Shown here: in pieces, positions 1-6,332 of the stretch
Layout: each line of letters starts with the position of its first letter
Position numbering within the stretch: the stretch's first letter is position 1
NCBI GenBank assembly: GCA_016840305.1
Contig: JAEOSP010000666.1
Coordinates: 1 to 8,869 of the forward strand
DNA length: 8,869 bases
Direction: 5' to 3'
Origin: Candidatus Hodarchaeota archaeon
Lineage (GTDB): Archaea; Asgardarchaeota; Heimdallarchaeia; Hodarchaeales; Hodarchaeaceae
Translations under genes and position numbers: made by a program
Notes under the pieces: model-generated
Told to the model about the DNA's origin: nothing
Databases searched by the model: none
Seen by the model: only the letters and a program-made list of their open reading frames with translations

Positions 1-265
1 AATTCGAAATTTGATTGAGAGCAATTGCTGTTCATGTGAAATATCAAAAATTATTTTTCTGAATAATGATTATCGGGAATTATTCTTAATAAAATCCTCC
101 ATGATATAAAATCTAAAAATTATGATTTTTGATATGGTTACTGTGGTCAGATATTACGGACTTTATATTGGGATGGATAAAGATACATAGATTTCTTGAT
201 TAATTAACAAAATCCTGTGTAGAAAGATATTAATAATCAAGTGAGAAGTCTAAGAGGATCAATCA

Positions 266-1582
266 ATGAACATTATCGATTTATTAAGTCAGTGGGTTTC
301 GGATCCAAAAGATACAACTCTGGGGAAGAGAATTTCAAAAATTACAAAGGCTGATTATCATTATTTTACAGAAATAATTCGTTACTTTAATCAAATACGT
401 TTTATTGTCAATAAAACTAAACGATCAATATCTGAAAGGGATAATATTGAGATTGCATATTATCTATATATAACCTACTGCTATTTCTGGGAAAAAAGCA
501 CTTTCAATTATATAATAAGAGATATTGATTATTTAATAAACCCAGAAGATAGAAAAATACTCCTTAAGTTTTATAAAAGACTTTCGACATGGAATTGGGA
601 TATCTCGCTACAAAATAAAGACAAAATGGAAGTTTTGAGTATTAAATACGCTATCCCATCATTTTTCATCCAAAAGTTAATACCAGTGTTAAATTACAAA
701 CAGATTCAACATAATATCGTTGCTATGGACCAAAGATCAAGAAAAGGAATGATATATCTAAGAATCAATTATCATCAAAAGCTAAACGAGGAGATATCTG
801 ATTCTAAAGCGTTTTTCATTGATTATTTTGGAAGAAAAGGTGTAATGTTAGAATCAGTAGAGAATTTCCCATTTCTCCTACAAGCCAACGTACTTGATAA
901 AACTAAAATCGTAATGGACTCACATTATAAACAAAATCATCTGATATTCCAGGAAAAAGCCTCTGTTTCTTCAGTAATACTATTAAATCCACAATCTAAC
1001 GAAACTGTTGTAGATATGTGTGCAGCACCTGGAATGAAGACCAGTTTGATCTCACAAATATCAACAGGTCAATCAATTATTATTGCAGGTGATTTTCACA
1101 CTCAACGAATTAACGAAATGGTCACTTTTCTTTCTTCTTCAGGAATTACCAATGTACATGGGATCCAATGGGACGGAATACAACTTCCCTTAGAAGAAGA
1201 ATCTGTTGATCGAATCCTATTAGACGCTCCTTGTACTGGAAGTGGAACTTTTACTTCGAACCCTGAACTTAAATGGAGACAAAGTAATAAATTCTTGAGA
1301 AGAAACGTTCTATTGCAAGAAAAATTACTAAAAGAAGCTTTACTTGCATTAAAAGTAGGTGGGACTCTAGTATATTCCGTTTGCAGTCTTTATCCAGAGG
1401 AGGGCGAATATCAGATTCAAAAAATTATTGATCAACACGTCACACCTGCTGTAACTCCTTCTTGGTTACCTCCTAGTTATAAAATTAATAATTCTTATAT
1501 TAAAGGAACAGGTAGATTTTTACCAGCAGATCATAAGACGATTGGTTTTTTTGTGGGAAAGATGATTAAAATTAAGGGATAA
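266..1582 (+). CDS. RsmB/NOP2/NSUN-family RNA cytosine-C5 methyltransferase
   Basis: Predicted SAM-dependent enzyme methylating C5 of a cytosine in rRNA or tRNA. At 438 aa its length and layout resemble bacterial RsmB. Residues 1-118 are a helical, poorly conserved region in the place of the NusB-like domain. Residues 122-170 match the N1 linker (LSIKYAIPSFFI, then IYLRIN). The Rossmann methyltransferase follows. Visible motifs are SAM motif I VDMCAAPGMKT (249-259), the likely ribose-binding D276, D303 of motif III, motif IV DAPCTGSG (320-327) with C323 for product release, and motif VI SVCSLYPEE (371-379) with catalytic C373. The C-terminal GRFLPADHKTIGFF is typical of the family. Motif VI has Val where Thr is usual before Cys; both cysteines are intact, so activity is expected. 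The start is supported by AGAGGA at 253-258, 7 nt upstream. It converges on the next gene with 50 bp between stops. The target base cannot be told from sequence. Confidence 0.93.
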   Translation: MNIIDLLSQWVSDPKDTTLGKRISKITKADYHYFTEIIRYFNQIRFIVNKTKRSISERDNIEIAYYLYITYCYFWEKSTFNYIIRDIDYLINPEDRKILLKFYKRLSTWNWDISLQNKDKMEVLSIKYAIPSFFIQKLIPVLNYKQIQHNIVAMDQRSRKGMIYLRINYHQKLNEEISDSKAFFIDYFGRKGVMLESVENFPFLLQANVLDKTKIVMDSHYKQNHLIFQEKASVSSVILLNPQSNETVVDMCAAPGMKTSLISQISTGQSIIIAGDFHTQRINEMVTFLSSSGITNVHGIQWDGIQLPLEEESVDRILLDAPCTGSGTFTSNPELKWRQSNKFLRRNVLLQEKLLKEALLALKVGGTLVYSVCSLYPEEGEYQIQKIIDQHVTPAVTPSWLPPSYKINNSYIKGTGRFLPADHKTIGFFVGKMIKIKG

Positions 1583-1632
1583 AACTGAATCCTGGGAAGT
1601 TGTGAAACAATAAAGAATTTGTTAATTGAAAT

Positions 1633-2235
1633 TTACCTTGTTTTCAGCCTTCTAACGAGCCTAATACCCGTGCTTATAATGAAACTAAAGAAAAGTACTA
1701 TTAAAAGGAGAGAAATCGTCCATAACATCGCGTTTTCAAAGGCAAATCGCAAAATTGCCCAAGGAAGAGTTACAAAAGCAGCTACTAACCCGATTATGAG
1801 AACCTTTAATCCCCATTTTTGCCAAAACCAGACTCTGTCTAAATTTTTTTTATGTCCTTCTAGTACTTTCATATGTGATAGTCCAGCTTGAATATAACAA
1901 GCGTAGGAAAACATAGCTAGAAGAAATAGAATAATGAAAATGATTAACATGTATGAATAGTGAGAAGGCCAATATTCATCAACAAATGCACGAGGTAACC
2001 AGCCTTGAATGGTTGCTAGGATACCAAACTCATCACTTATGGGTTCATCCAAAAAAGAATATTGACTTGTGCCTATTCGTTCGGTATTTACTGATACCAA
2101 AAAGATGGCTGCTGTTAGGAAAAATCCTGCTAGTATAGCTGCAGCTGTAGAGAAATGGCCTAATAAATCCAGAGCTGATTCTTTAACTATCAGTCCTTCA
2201 TCATAAGCTCGTTTTAATTCATCATTAGATGACAA
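1633..2235 (-). CDS. four-helix integral membrane protein, function unknown
   Basis: A 200-aa protein that I do not recognise. It has a short charged N-terminus (SSNDELKRAYDEG), then four hydrophobic segments at about 24-48, 94-116, 141-163 and 169-190, and ends in a basic tail (RLVRRLKTR). The loop between helices 1 and 2 (about 49-93) is the longest and rich in aromatic and acidic residues; with the basic tail inside, an even number of helices puts both termini in the cytoplasm and this loop outside. No catalytic or metal-binding motif stands out. The start is TTG (2235-2233): the next in-frame Met is residue 96, and a perfect GGTGAT Shine-Dalgarno lies 5 nt upstream. A nearby ATG at 2242-2240 is out of frame. 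The gene has its own promoter-like region and is not tightly coupled to any neighbour. Confidence 0.82.
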   Translation of the reverse strand: MSSNDELKRAYDEGLIVKESALDLLGHFSTAAAILAGFFLTAAIFLVSVNTERIGTSQYSFLDEPISDEFGILATIQGWLPRAFVDEYWPSHYSYMLIIFIILFLLAMFSYACYIQAGLSHMKVLEGHKKNLDRVWFWQKWGLKVLIIGLVAAFVTLPWAILRFAFENAMLWTISLLLIVLFFSFIISTGIRLVRRLKTR

Positions 2236-2240
2236 CGTTC

Positions 2241-2246
2241 ATCACC
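2241..2246 (-). promoter_or_regulatory. Shine-Dalgarno GGTGAT that fixes the TTG start
   Basis: On the minus strand GGTGAT is followed by 5 nt (GAACG) and then TTG. It is an exact complement of the anti-SD core ATCACC at the 16S rRNA 3' end. This is the main reason for accepting a TTG start for the membrane protein over a much shorter product from an internal ATG. Confidence 0.65.
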
Positions 2247-2271
2247 AATTTTACTGGGTGTAAGAAATCAT

Positions 2272-2282
2272 GAATTCTTAAG
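2272..2282 (-). promoter_or_regulatory. possible TATA box of the membrane-protein gene
   Basis: Minus-strand TCTTAAGAATT lies about 26 bp upstream of a predicted transcript start near 2251, giving a leader of about 15 nt that just includes the GGTGAT ribosome site. The match to the archaeal TATA consensus is only fair. The word CTTGTTGAAAAG (minus strand, 2295-2284) sits directly upstream. Confidence 0.3.
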
Positions 2283-2343
2283 ACTTTTCAACAAGAAGAA
2301 GAGAAACAATTTGAGTGAAAATTTTCGATTAAGAGATGATTAA

Positions 2344-2451
2344 ATGAGCGGAATTAAATGGGGCGTCTATTTACGTGGAACAAATTGGTCAACTGATCAG
2401 CTTTATGACTACATCATGAACGTATTCGTGAAATTATTAAAAAAAAAGTAG
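2344..2451 (+). CDS. possible 35-aa small protein
   Basis: An ATG-initiated 35-codon frame ending in TAG. The product begins MSGIKWGVYLRGTNW and ends in a basic LLKKK; it has two Trp and a central amphipathic stretch (DQLYDYIMNVFVKLL). An in-frame TAA immediately precedes the ATG, so it is not the tail of a longer frame. AAGAGATGAT, 8 of 10 matches to the SD complement AGGAGGTGAT, ends 3 nt before the ATG. Against it: no recognised family, the gap is otherwise regulatory, and the terminal Lys codons come from an A-run that reads as a terminator for the opposite strand. It could be a small protein, a remnant of a larger gene, or chance. Confidence 0.32.
   Translation: MSGIKWGVYLRGTNWSTDQLYDYIMNVFVKLLKKK
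2439..2447 (-). terminator. oligo-T terminator of the surface-protein gene
   Basis: Nine T in a row on the minus strand, starting 22 nt after the TAA of the surface-protein gene and preceded by a pyrimidine-rich stretch with no clear hairpin. Hairpin-less oligo-T tracts are the usual archaeal intrinsic termination signal. Confidence 0.5.
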
Positions 2452-2468
2452 AAAAGGGAAGAGAGGAA

Positions 2469-3560
2469 TTATCTCCTTCTTCTAATGGCAACTAATGTAA
2501 GAAAAACTGCTAATAAAGGAACAATGGTAAAACCAGGTGTTGAAGAAGTATCAACTTCTTCTTCAGCTACTGTCCACAAAGAGAAATGAGTGGTGTTACA
2601 GTAGAGCGTATCACCATCCAACCATTGATTCTTAGGTGCTTCCCATTCTTCTGATGTTTCATTATAAAACATGAATTTCAATTGTTTCAGATTTTTAACA
2701 CCTAATTGATTTTGTTTCTGAGTGGTGAATTGATAAGAGAATTTTGCATCTATTCCAGCACTTGCATTTATTGAGACATTCATAACCTGTGTTCGCACTT
2801 GATGGCGTTCCCTATTCATGTTTTTAGGAGAATTTTCATATTCAGAAACAGTCACTTCAACAGTTTTATTAAGTTGGAGTTGAAGGGAAAAACCGCTTGA
2901 TGTGTTGATCTGATATTGATTGTTTGCCATGACCATAAAGCCAGTTCCATTATCTGGATTGAAAGGTGTTCCAGGATTTGGATTACGTACTGGTGCTTCA
3001 GCAACGTTAAGTGCTAAAATAGTCCAGATTGAAAAATGTGTTGTTGTACAGAATACTGTGGCTCCATTTGGTGTTTGTTCAACCCAATTATTTTCAGCAT
3101 ATTGCCATTTATGAGTTTCTTCATTGAACCATGCCCAACGGAATGTGGAGACGTTTCCTAATTCGCTTAATTCAGCGTTGGTGTAATTATGAAACATAGT
3201 TGCATTCATAGCAACCGTACCATTCAATTCGATGTGTAAATATCGATGAACCGCTCGCATTTGGATTGGAATTACCTCACCTGTGGGGTTGTTTTTTGAT
3301 TCGTTGATTTGCAATTGCACGCTTTCATTGACTTGCAATTGGATTTGAGTTCCATTGTGGAATCTCAAATGTGTACGATTACCAGCTTCTATATTTACTC
3401 TTGTTCCATTAAGTACGGTTAACCAAGGTTCAACTGGAGGAGTAGGTTCATCTACTACCTTTGTATGCATGTATTTACCAGTTGCTACCCCTTGGCTAAA
3501 TGTAGTCATTAAGACAAGACTGATTAGTAATAATAAGGGTAAATTGTATTTATTTTTCAT
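2469..3560 (-). CDS. secreted, sequon-rich surface protein with two HFS-ended repeats and a PGF-CTERM-like anchor
   Basis: A 363-aa exported protein of unknown function. Residues 1-27 are a signal peptide (basic MKNKYN, then a Leu-rich core). Two diverged copies of a beta-rich domain follow, about 47-181 and 207-331. Each has a QLQ(V/L)N element near its start and ends in F/Y-C-x-T-T-H-F-S-x-W-T (Cys171 and Cys321; HFS at 175-177 and 325-327). The tail is TPGF (341-344), a short hydrophobic helix and RRRR, the tripartite pattern of archaeosortase PGF-CTERM substrates. Sixteen N-x-S/T sequons (proline excluded) indicate heavy N-glycosylation outside the cell. I start at ATG 3560, with GTGAT 4 nt upstream as ribosome site; a GTG 9 nt earlier would lie inside that site. 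The gene follows the transmembrane regulator on the same strand after 158 bp and has its own TATA-like box. Ligand or partner is unknown. Confidence 0.85.
   Translation of the reverse strand: MKNKYNLPLLLLISLVLMTTFSQGVATGKYMHTKVVDEPTPPVEPWLTVLNGTRVNIEAGNRTHLRFHNGTQIQLQVNESVQLQINESKNNPTGEVIPIQMRAVHRYLHIELNGTVAMNATMFHNYTNAELSELGNVSTFRWAWFNEETHKWQYAENNWVEQTPNGATVFCTTTHFSIWTILALNVAEAPVRNPNPGTPFNPDNGTGFMVMANNQYQINTSSGFSLQLQLNKTVEVTVSEYENSPKNMNRERHQVRTQVMNVSINASAGIDAKFSYQFTTQKQNQLGVKNLKQLKFMFYNETSEEWEAPKNQWLDGDTLYCNTTHFSLWTVAEEEVDTSSTPGFTIVPLLAVFLTLVAIRRRR
2568..3422 (-). repeat. protein-level tandem domain duplication
   Basis: Two copies inside the surface-protein gene, roughly 3422-3018 and 2942-2568, separated by a Pro/Asn-rich linker (PVRNPNPGTPFNPDNG). 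They align best at the C-terminal ends: WFNEETHKWQ...NNW...VFCTTTHFSIWT against FYNETSEEWE...NQW...LYCNTTHFSLWT. The HFS triplets are exactly 150 residues apart. Similarity is clear in protein but not as a DNA repeat, so the duplication is old. Confidence 0.7.
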
Positions 3561-3593
3561 TTTAATCACTATTTATTTTGAACTTGATCAATC

Positions 3594-3603
3594 TAATTAT
3601 AAA
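3594..3603 (-). promoter_or_regulatory. TATA box of the surface-protein gene
   Basis: Minus-strand TTTATAATTA lies so that transcription would begin near 3573, leaving a leader of about 13 nt that carries GTGAT (3569-3565) 4 nt before ATG 3560. The spacing agrees with archaeal promoters and supports the chosen start. Confidence 0.5.
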
Positions 3604-3718
3604 CAAGTCATTTCAATATTAGTTATTGATATTTAATAATATTTGAGGAACACTTTTTTTGTGAAGTTTCAGTTTAATATTGTCGTAAATATAAGAAATT
3701 ATTCGTTATACTAAAATT

Positions 3719-5224
3719 TCAGTTTGTCTTTTGTCGACGTTTAACTGCAGCTAGAAGAATTTGTTGTTTTTGCGGATTAAGTTTATATCGTCGGCCGTTT
3801 GGTACCAATAAATTCATCTCTTCAAATTTCTTGCAGTGATATCGAATGGCTTCTTTCGATTTTCCTAGATATTCTGATAATGCTTCTAAATCCCAAGACT
3901 CATTCATAGTAAAGGCCTTAGCTACGCCAAAACCACCACCGCTTATGATCGCAAAATAAAGTTCTAGGAAGCTAGGTTCTGGTTTCTTTCTAATTAAATA
4001 GTAAATTTCATATTGGCCTCTTTTTTGTCGATCTATGATCCGAAAATCCTCCAAAACCTGAAGATGCCAGCGTAAACTTGAAGTGCCAATTTCTAACTCT
4101 CGTTTTAGTTCACGAAAATGAAGGAAGTCACGATCTTGTAAGATTTCAAGAATTTGGTTCCTATATTCATTCTCAAAAACATCGTATTCATCAATTCTTC
4201 TAACGATCGGGGGGTATAATATCTGACCAATAAAAATAATCGGGCTTAATAGGAGTGAAGTGAACAAAGATCTGTCTTTTGGTAGATCTGAAGAAATTTT
4301 TGCTCTATTAAGTACCTGTGAAACAGCGTATACCATACCGATTATAAGAATTGAAATACTACCGACGATTAAACCCGTTTGGATAGCTTCCTCAGATATA
4401 GAAAAAAGTAGACCTGGGGAAGTACTTGTTCGTGTATTTTCTTCAGTAATGTTACTGTTTTGGACAATTTCTAAACCAGAATAGGTCAATGAAGAAAGTA
4501 ATTCAGAGAGTTCGCTTAGTGATGACGTTGATACAACAGGTGATAATGGAACACTAATAATGAACCCTTTTTGTTGTTGGAATGCATTGATGGAAGCATT
4601 TCCTTCACCAGCGTTATTACTCACAGCTATTTGATATGAAGAATCTAGAGTATCACTAATTCCTATGGCTGCTTGAATGTTCAAAGTGGAATCATTCACA
4701 TAATTGAAGGGGATTTGTAAAAAGCTATCATTTTTTACTGATATTTGAATAGATCCGGTTGTATTTCCCATTGGAAATTCTTTTGGCCCGTGTTCATTAA
4801 TGCTAAGACCGAGTAAAGAGTGAAAAGAGTCGTTAAAATGCCAAATATTAGTTGAGACTATACCGAATAATCCTCCTTCATTTATGAAGGTAGTTAATTC
4901 CACTATTCCATTCTCATTGAGTGGATTGGAAACCTGATTAAGTATTAACATCACTGCATCATAATTTTCTAAAACATTGTAGGTCGAAAAGACAAGATTC
5001 AAATCATCAGATGTTCTGATATCAATAATTGTAGGAGTTTTATTAAGATTCTGAGCTATTGATGTTGCAAGTTCAAAATCTGCTCCATTATCTGTAATAA
5101 ACAACAAGCGTGATTCTGAAACACTTTCTACATATGATAATGACGATTTCAAAGAGCTAAACATAATTAATGCTATAAGGAGGAATAGAAAAATCGAAAA
5201 TTTTTTCTTAAAATTGCTTATCAT
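3719..5224 (-). CDS. membrane-tethered transcription regulator: extracellular alpha/beta sensor, TM helix, two winged helices
   Basis: A 501-aa one-component receptor. Residues 9-28 are a signal peptide or anchor. Residues 38-265 form an extracellular domain carrying seven N-x-S/T sequons; its first half (LLFITDNGADFELA; YDAVMLIL; LTTFINEGGLFGIV) reads like a class-I-GATase/ThuA-type flavodoxin-like fold, with no catalytic Cys at the elbow, so binding rather than catalysis is likely. A TM helix spans 282-303. A second hydrophobic stretch (324-340) followed by RRIDEYDV probably lies along the inner face, since a true second crossing would put the DNA-binding part outside. ArsR-like winged helix 1 spans 350-412 (SLRWHLQVLEDFRIIDR, wing RGQYEIYYL); winged helix 2 spans 436-484 (LSEYLGKSKEAIRYHCKKF). 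Start ATG has GGTTAT 5 nt upstream. Targets are unknown; the downstream surface-protein gene and its own promoter are obvious candidates. Confidence 0.85.
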   Translation of the reverse strand: MISNFKKKFSIFLFLLIALIMFSSLKSSLSYVESVSESRLLFITDNGADFELATSIAQNLNKTPTIIDIRTSDDLNLVFSTYNVLENYDAVMLILNQVSNPLNENGIVELTTFINEGGLFGIVSTNIWHFNDSFHSLLGLSINEHGPKEFPMGNTTGSIQISVKNDSFLQIPFNYVNDSTLNIQAAIGISDTLDSSYQIAVSNNAGEGNASINAFQQQKGFIISVPLSPVVSTSSLSELSELLSSLTYSGLEIVQNSNITEENTRTSTSPGLLFSISEEAIQTGLIVGSISILIIGMVYAVSQVLNRAKISSDLPKDRSLFTSLLLSPIIFIGQILYPPIVRRIDEYDVFENEYRNQILEILQDRDFLHFRELKRELEIGTSSLRWHLQVLEDFRIIDRQKRGQYEIYYLIRKKPEPSFLELYFAIISGGGFGVAKAFTMNESWDLEALSEYLGKSKEAIRYHCKKFEEMNLLVPNGRRYKLNPQKQQILLAAVKRRQKTN

Positions 5225-5277
5225 GTTTAATAACCGATTCTGTTAACGCTTCTGTAAAAGATATTTCAATTAGGATC

Positions 5278-5285
5278 AATAAAAA
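5278..5285 (-). promoter_or_regulatory. possible TATA box of the regulator gene
   Basis: Minus-strand TTTTTATT lies about 54 nt before the ATG, predicting a transcript start near 5256 and a leader of about 30 nt. It is the best TATA-like element downstream of the palindrome at 5314-5331, but AT-rich DNA offers alternatives. Confidence 0.35.
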
Positions 5286-5313
5286 GTAATCAGATACACC
5301 TTTTTTCATTTCT

Positions 5314-5331
5314 TTTCAACAAGTGTTGAAA
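5314..5331. promoter_or_regulatory. perfect 8+2+8 palindrome, candidate operator
   Basis: TTTCAACA-AG-TGTTGAAA: two perfectly complementary 8-bp arms around a 2-bp centre, in the 237-bp gap between the SDR stop and the regulator start, about 30 bp upstream of the regulator's TATA-like box. The 2-base centre is too short for a stable RNA loop and no T-run follows on either strand, so a dimeric protein-binding site fits better than a terminator. Its position upstream of the promoter suits an activator site or autoregulation by the neighbouring winged-helix protein; this is inference. Confidence 0.5.
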
Positions 5332-5461
5332 TACCTGCTACTGATAGTTTTCATCAAAACAAAGATAAAAGTGAGTTTGTTCTCTATTAAGTATCATAAA
5401 TTACCCTTTTTGCGAAATTCTTTGCTAACGGGAGGGCTCATCAAAGTTATCATAATTCTTG

Positions 5462-6208
5462 TTATACTCTAGTTTTCCAATCAATTGTCCGAGGATTATA
5501 CTTGGGTTTCATAATGATTTCTGCAGTGTTAACTGTATCAGATTCTGTTACTAAAAAGCCAATGGCATGAGCTACATCGTCTGCTTCTAATGACCATTCA
5601 ACCTGACTAATTTTGTTCATATTTTTTCCTCCAAATCCAGTTGCGACACTACCTGGGCAAACAGCAGTAACCTTGATACCATATTCCTTAACATCCTCCC
5701 GTAATGACCAAGTAAAACCTTGAATAGCATGCTTTGATGCAGAATACAATGTTCCTGATTTAAACCCATTTTTCCCAGCTATAGAGCTAATATTGATTAT
5801 ATGGCCTGCCTTACGATCAATCATATGTGGTACGACGTATTTAGTAAGTAAAAAAACAGCTTTAACGTTTAAACCAAATATATAATCGTAATCAGAAGAT
5901 TCAAATTGATCTATTCTTTTGTAAAGACCTACTCCTGCATTGTTTATTAAAATATCAATAGCACCAAAATGACTCATCGCTTTTTCTACAAGCTGTTTGA
6001 TTTCTATTCCTTTTGTGAGGTCTGCTTTCACAAAAATGACTTCTCCCTTTCCTTTGGTATTGAGATCATTTTTGAGCTTCTTTAATGATTCTAAATTTCG
6101 TGCAGTAATTATAAGATTCATATCTAATTCCATAAGTTTATTGCATATTGATTTTCCGATTCCTTTCGTTGCCCCTGTTACAAGAGCTACTTTTCCTGCT
6201 GTTTTCAT
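5462..6208 (-). CDS. short-chain dehydrogenase/reductase (classical SDR, NADP-type)
   Basis: A 248-aa cytosolic NAD(P)-dependent oxidoreductase, usual length for classical SDRs. Visible are the dinucleotide motif TGATKGIG (11-18), NNAG (89-92), N114 in GLNVKA, catalytic S142, Y155 and K159 (YSASK), and CPG (184-186). K15 in the glycine motif and R37 after beta-strand 2 favour NADP(H) over NAD(H). The C-terminal region (EIIMKPKYNPRTIDW) ends like YdfG/3-hydroxyacyl-type SDRs, but the substrate cannot be assigned. I start at ATG 6208 rather than the upstream in-frame GTG at 6244: a strong AGGAGAT lies 9 nt before the ATG, and the TATA box predicts a transcript starting downstream of the GTG. 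It is followed after 237 bp by the regulator gene, which seems to have its own promoter, so co-transcription is doubtful. Confidence 0.93.
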   Translation of the reverse strand: MKTAGKVALVTGATKGIGKSICNKLMELDMNLIITARNLESLKKLKNDLNTKGKGEVIFVKADLTKGIEIKQLVEKAMSHFGAIDILINNAGVGLYKRIDQFESSDYDYIFGLNVKAVFLLTKYVVPHMIDRKAGHIINISSIAGKNGFKSGTLYSASKHAIQGFTWSLREDVKEYGIKVTAVCPGSVATGFGGKNMNKISQVEWSLEADDVAHAIGFLVTESDTVNTAEIIMKPKYNPRTIDWKTRV

Positions 6209-6217
6209 TGGTAAATA

Positions 6218-6224
6218 ATCTCCT
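6218..6224 (-). promoter_or_regulatory. Shine-Dalgarno AGGAGAT deciding the SDR start
   Basis: Minus-strand AGGAGAT, 9 nt before ATG 6208. It lies inside the longer reading frame that begins at GTG 6244, so it argues for the shorter 248-aa protein, which begins four residues before the first SDR beta-strand as expected. Confidence 0.7.
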
Positions 6225-6245
6225 GAAAAGATCTTGAGTCTCACA

Positions 6246-6257
6246 TTTTTAAATATA
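6246..6257 (-). promoter_or_regulatory. TATA box of the SDR gene
   Basis: Minus-strand TATATTTAAAAA, a good archaeal TATA match, predicts transcription from about 6226, directly ahead of the AGGAGAT site, giving a leader of about 18 nt. Confidence 0.5.
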
Positions 6258-6332
6258 GTATCAACGAAAAATTAACTACGTCAAATGCAAATTTTGTATA
6301 TTCAACAAAATACAAGTCTTCTGTAGATTTAG

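Noticed and set aside
1..35. Minus-strand ATG at 35-33 reading out of the window (MNSNCSQSNF)
   Set aside because: Only 11 codons are visible, with no ribosome site and no recognisable family; not supportable.
2..109. Open plus-strand frame from the left edge ending in TAA (35 codons, with NCCSCEISKIIFLNNDYREL)
   Set aside because: It could be the tail of an upstream gene, but it is short, matches no family I recognise, and AT-rich sequence often stays open this long in one frame. The flanking contig would settle it.
113..128. AAAAAT-TATG-ATTTTT hairpin-like repeat
   Set aside because: Only A/T pairs in a very AT-rich stretch, no T-run of terminator type next to it; likely composition.
1619..1891. 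Plus-strand 90-codon frame opposite the membrane protein
   Set aside because: Antisense shadow of the membrane gene; no ribosome site and low-complexity, non-domain-like product.
5329..5455. Two consecutive 19-codon minus-strand ORFs overlapping as TTATGATA (MITLMSPPV... and MILNREQTH...)
   Set aside because: No ribosome sites, no family resemblance and very short; the palindrome in the same gap points to regulatory DNA.
6209..6244. Twelve-residue N-terminal extension of the SDR from GTG 6244
   Set aside because: The strong AGGAGAT lies inside it and the TATA box predicts transcription starting downstream of this GTG.
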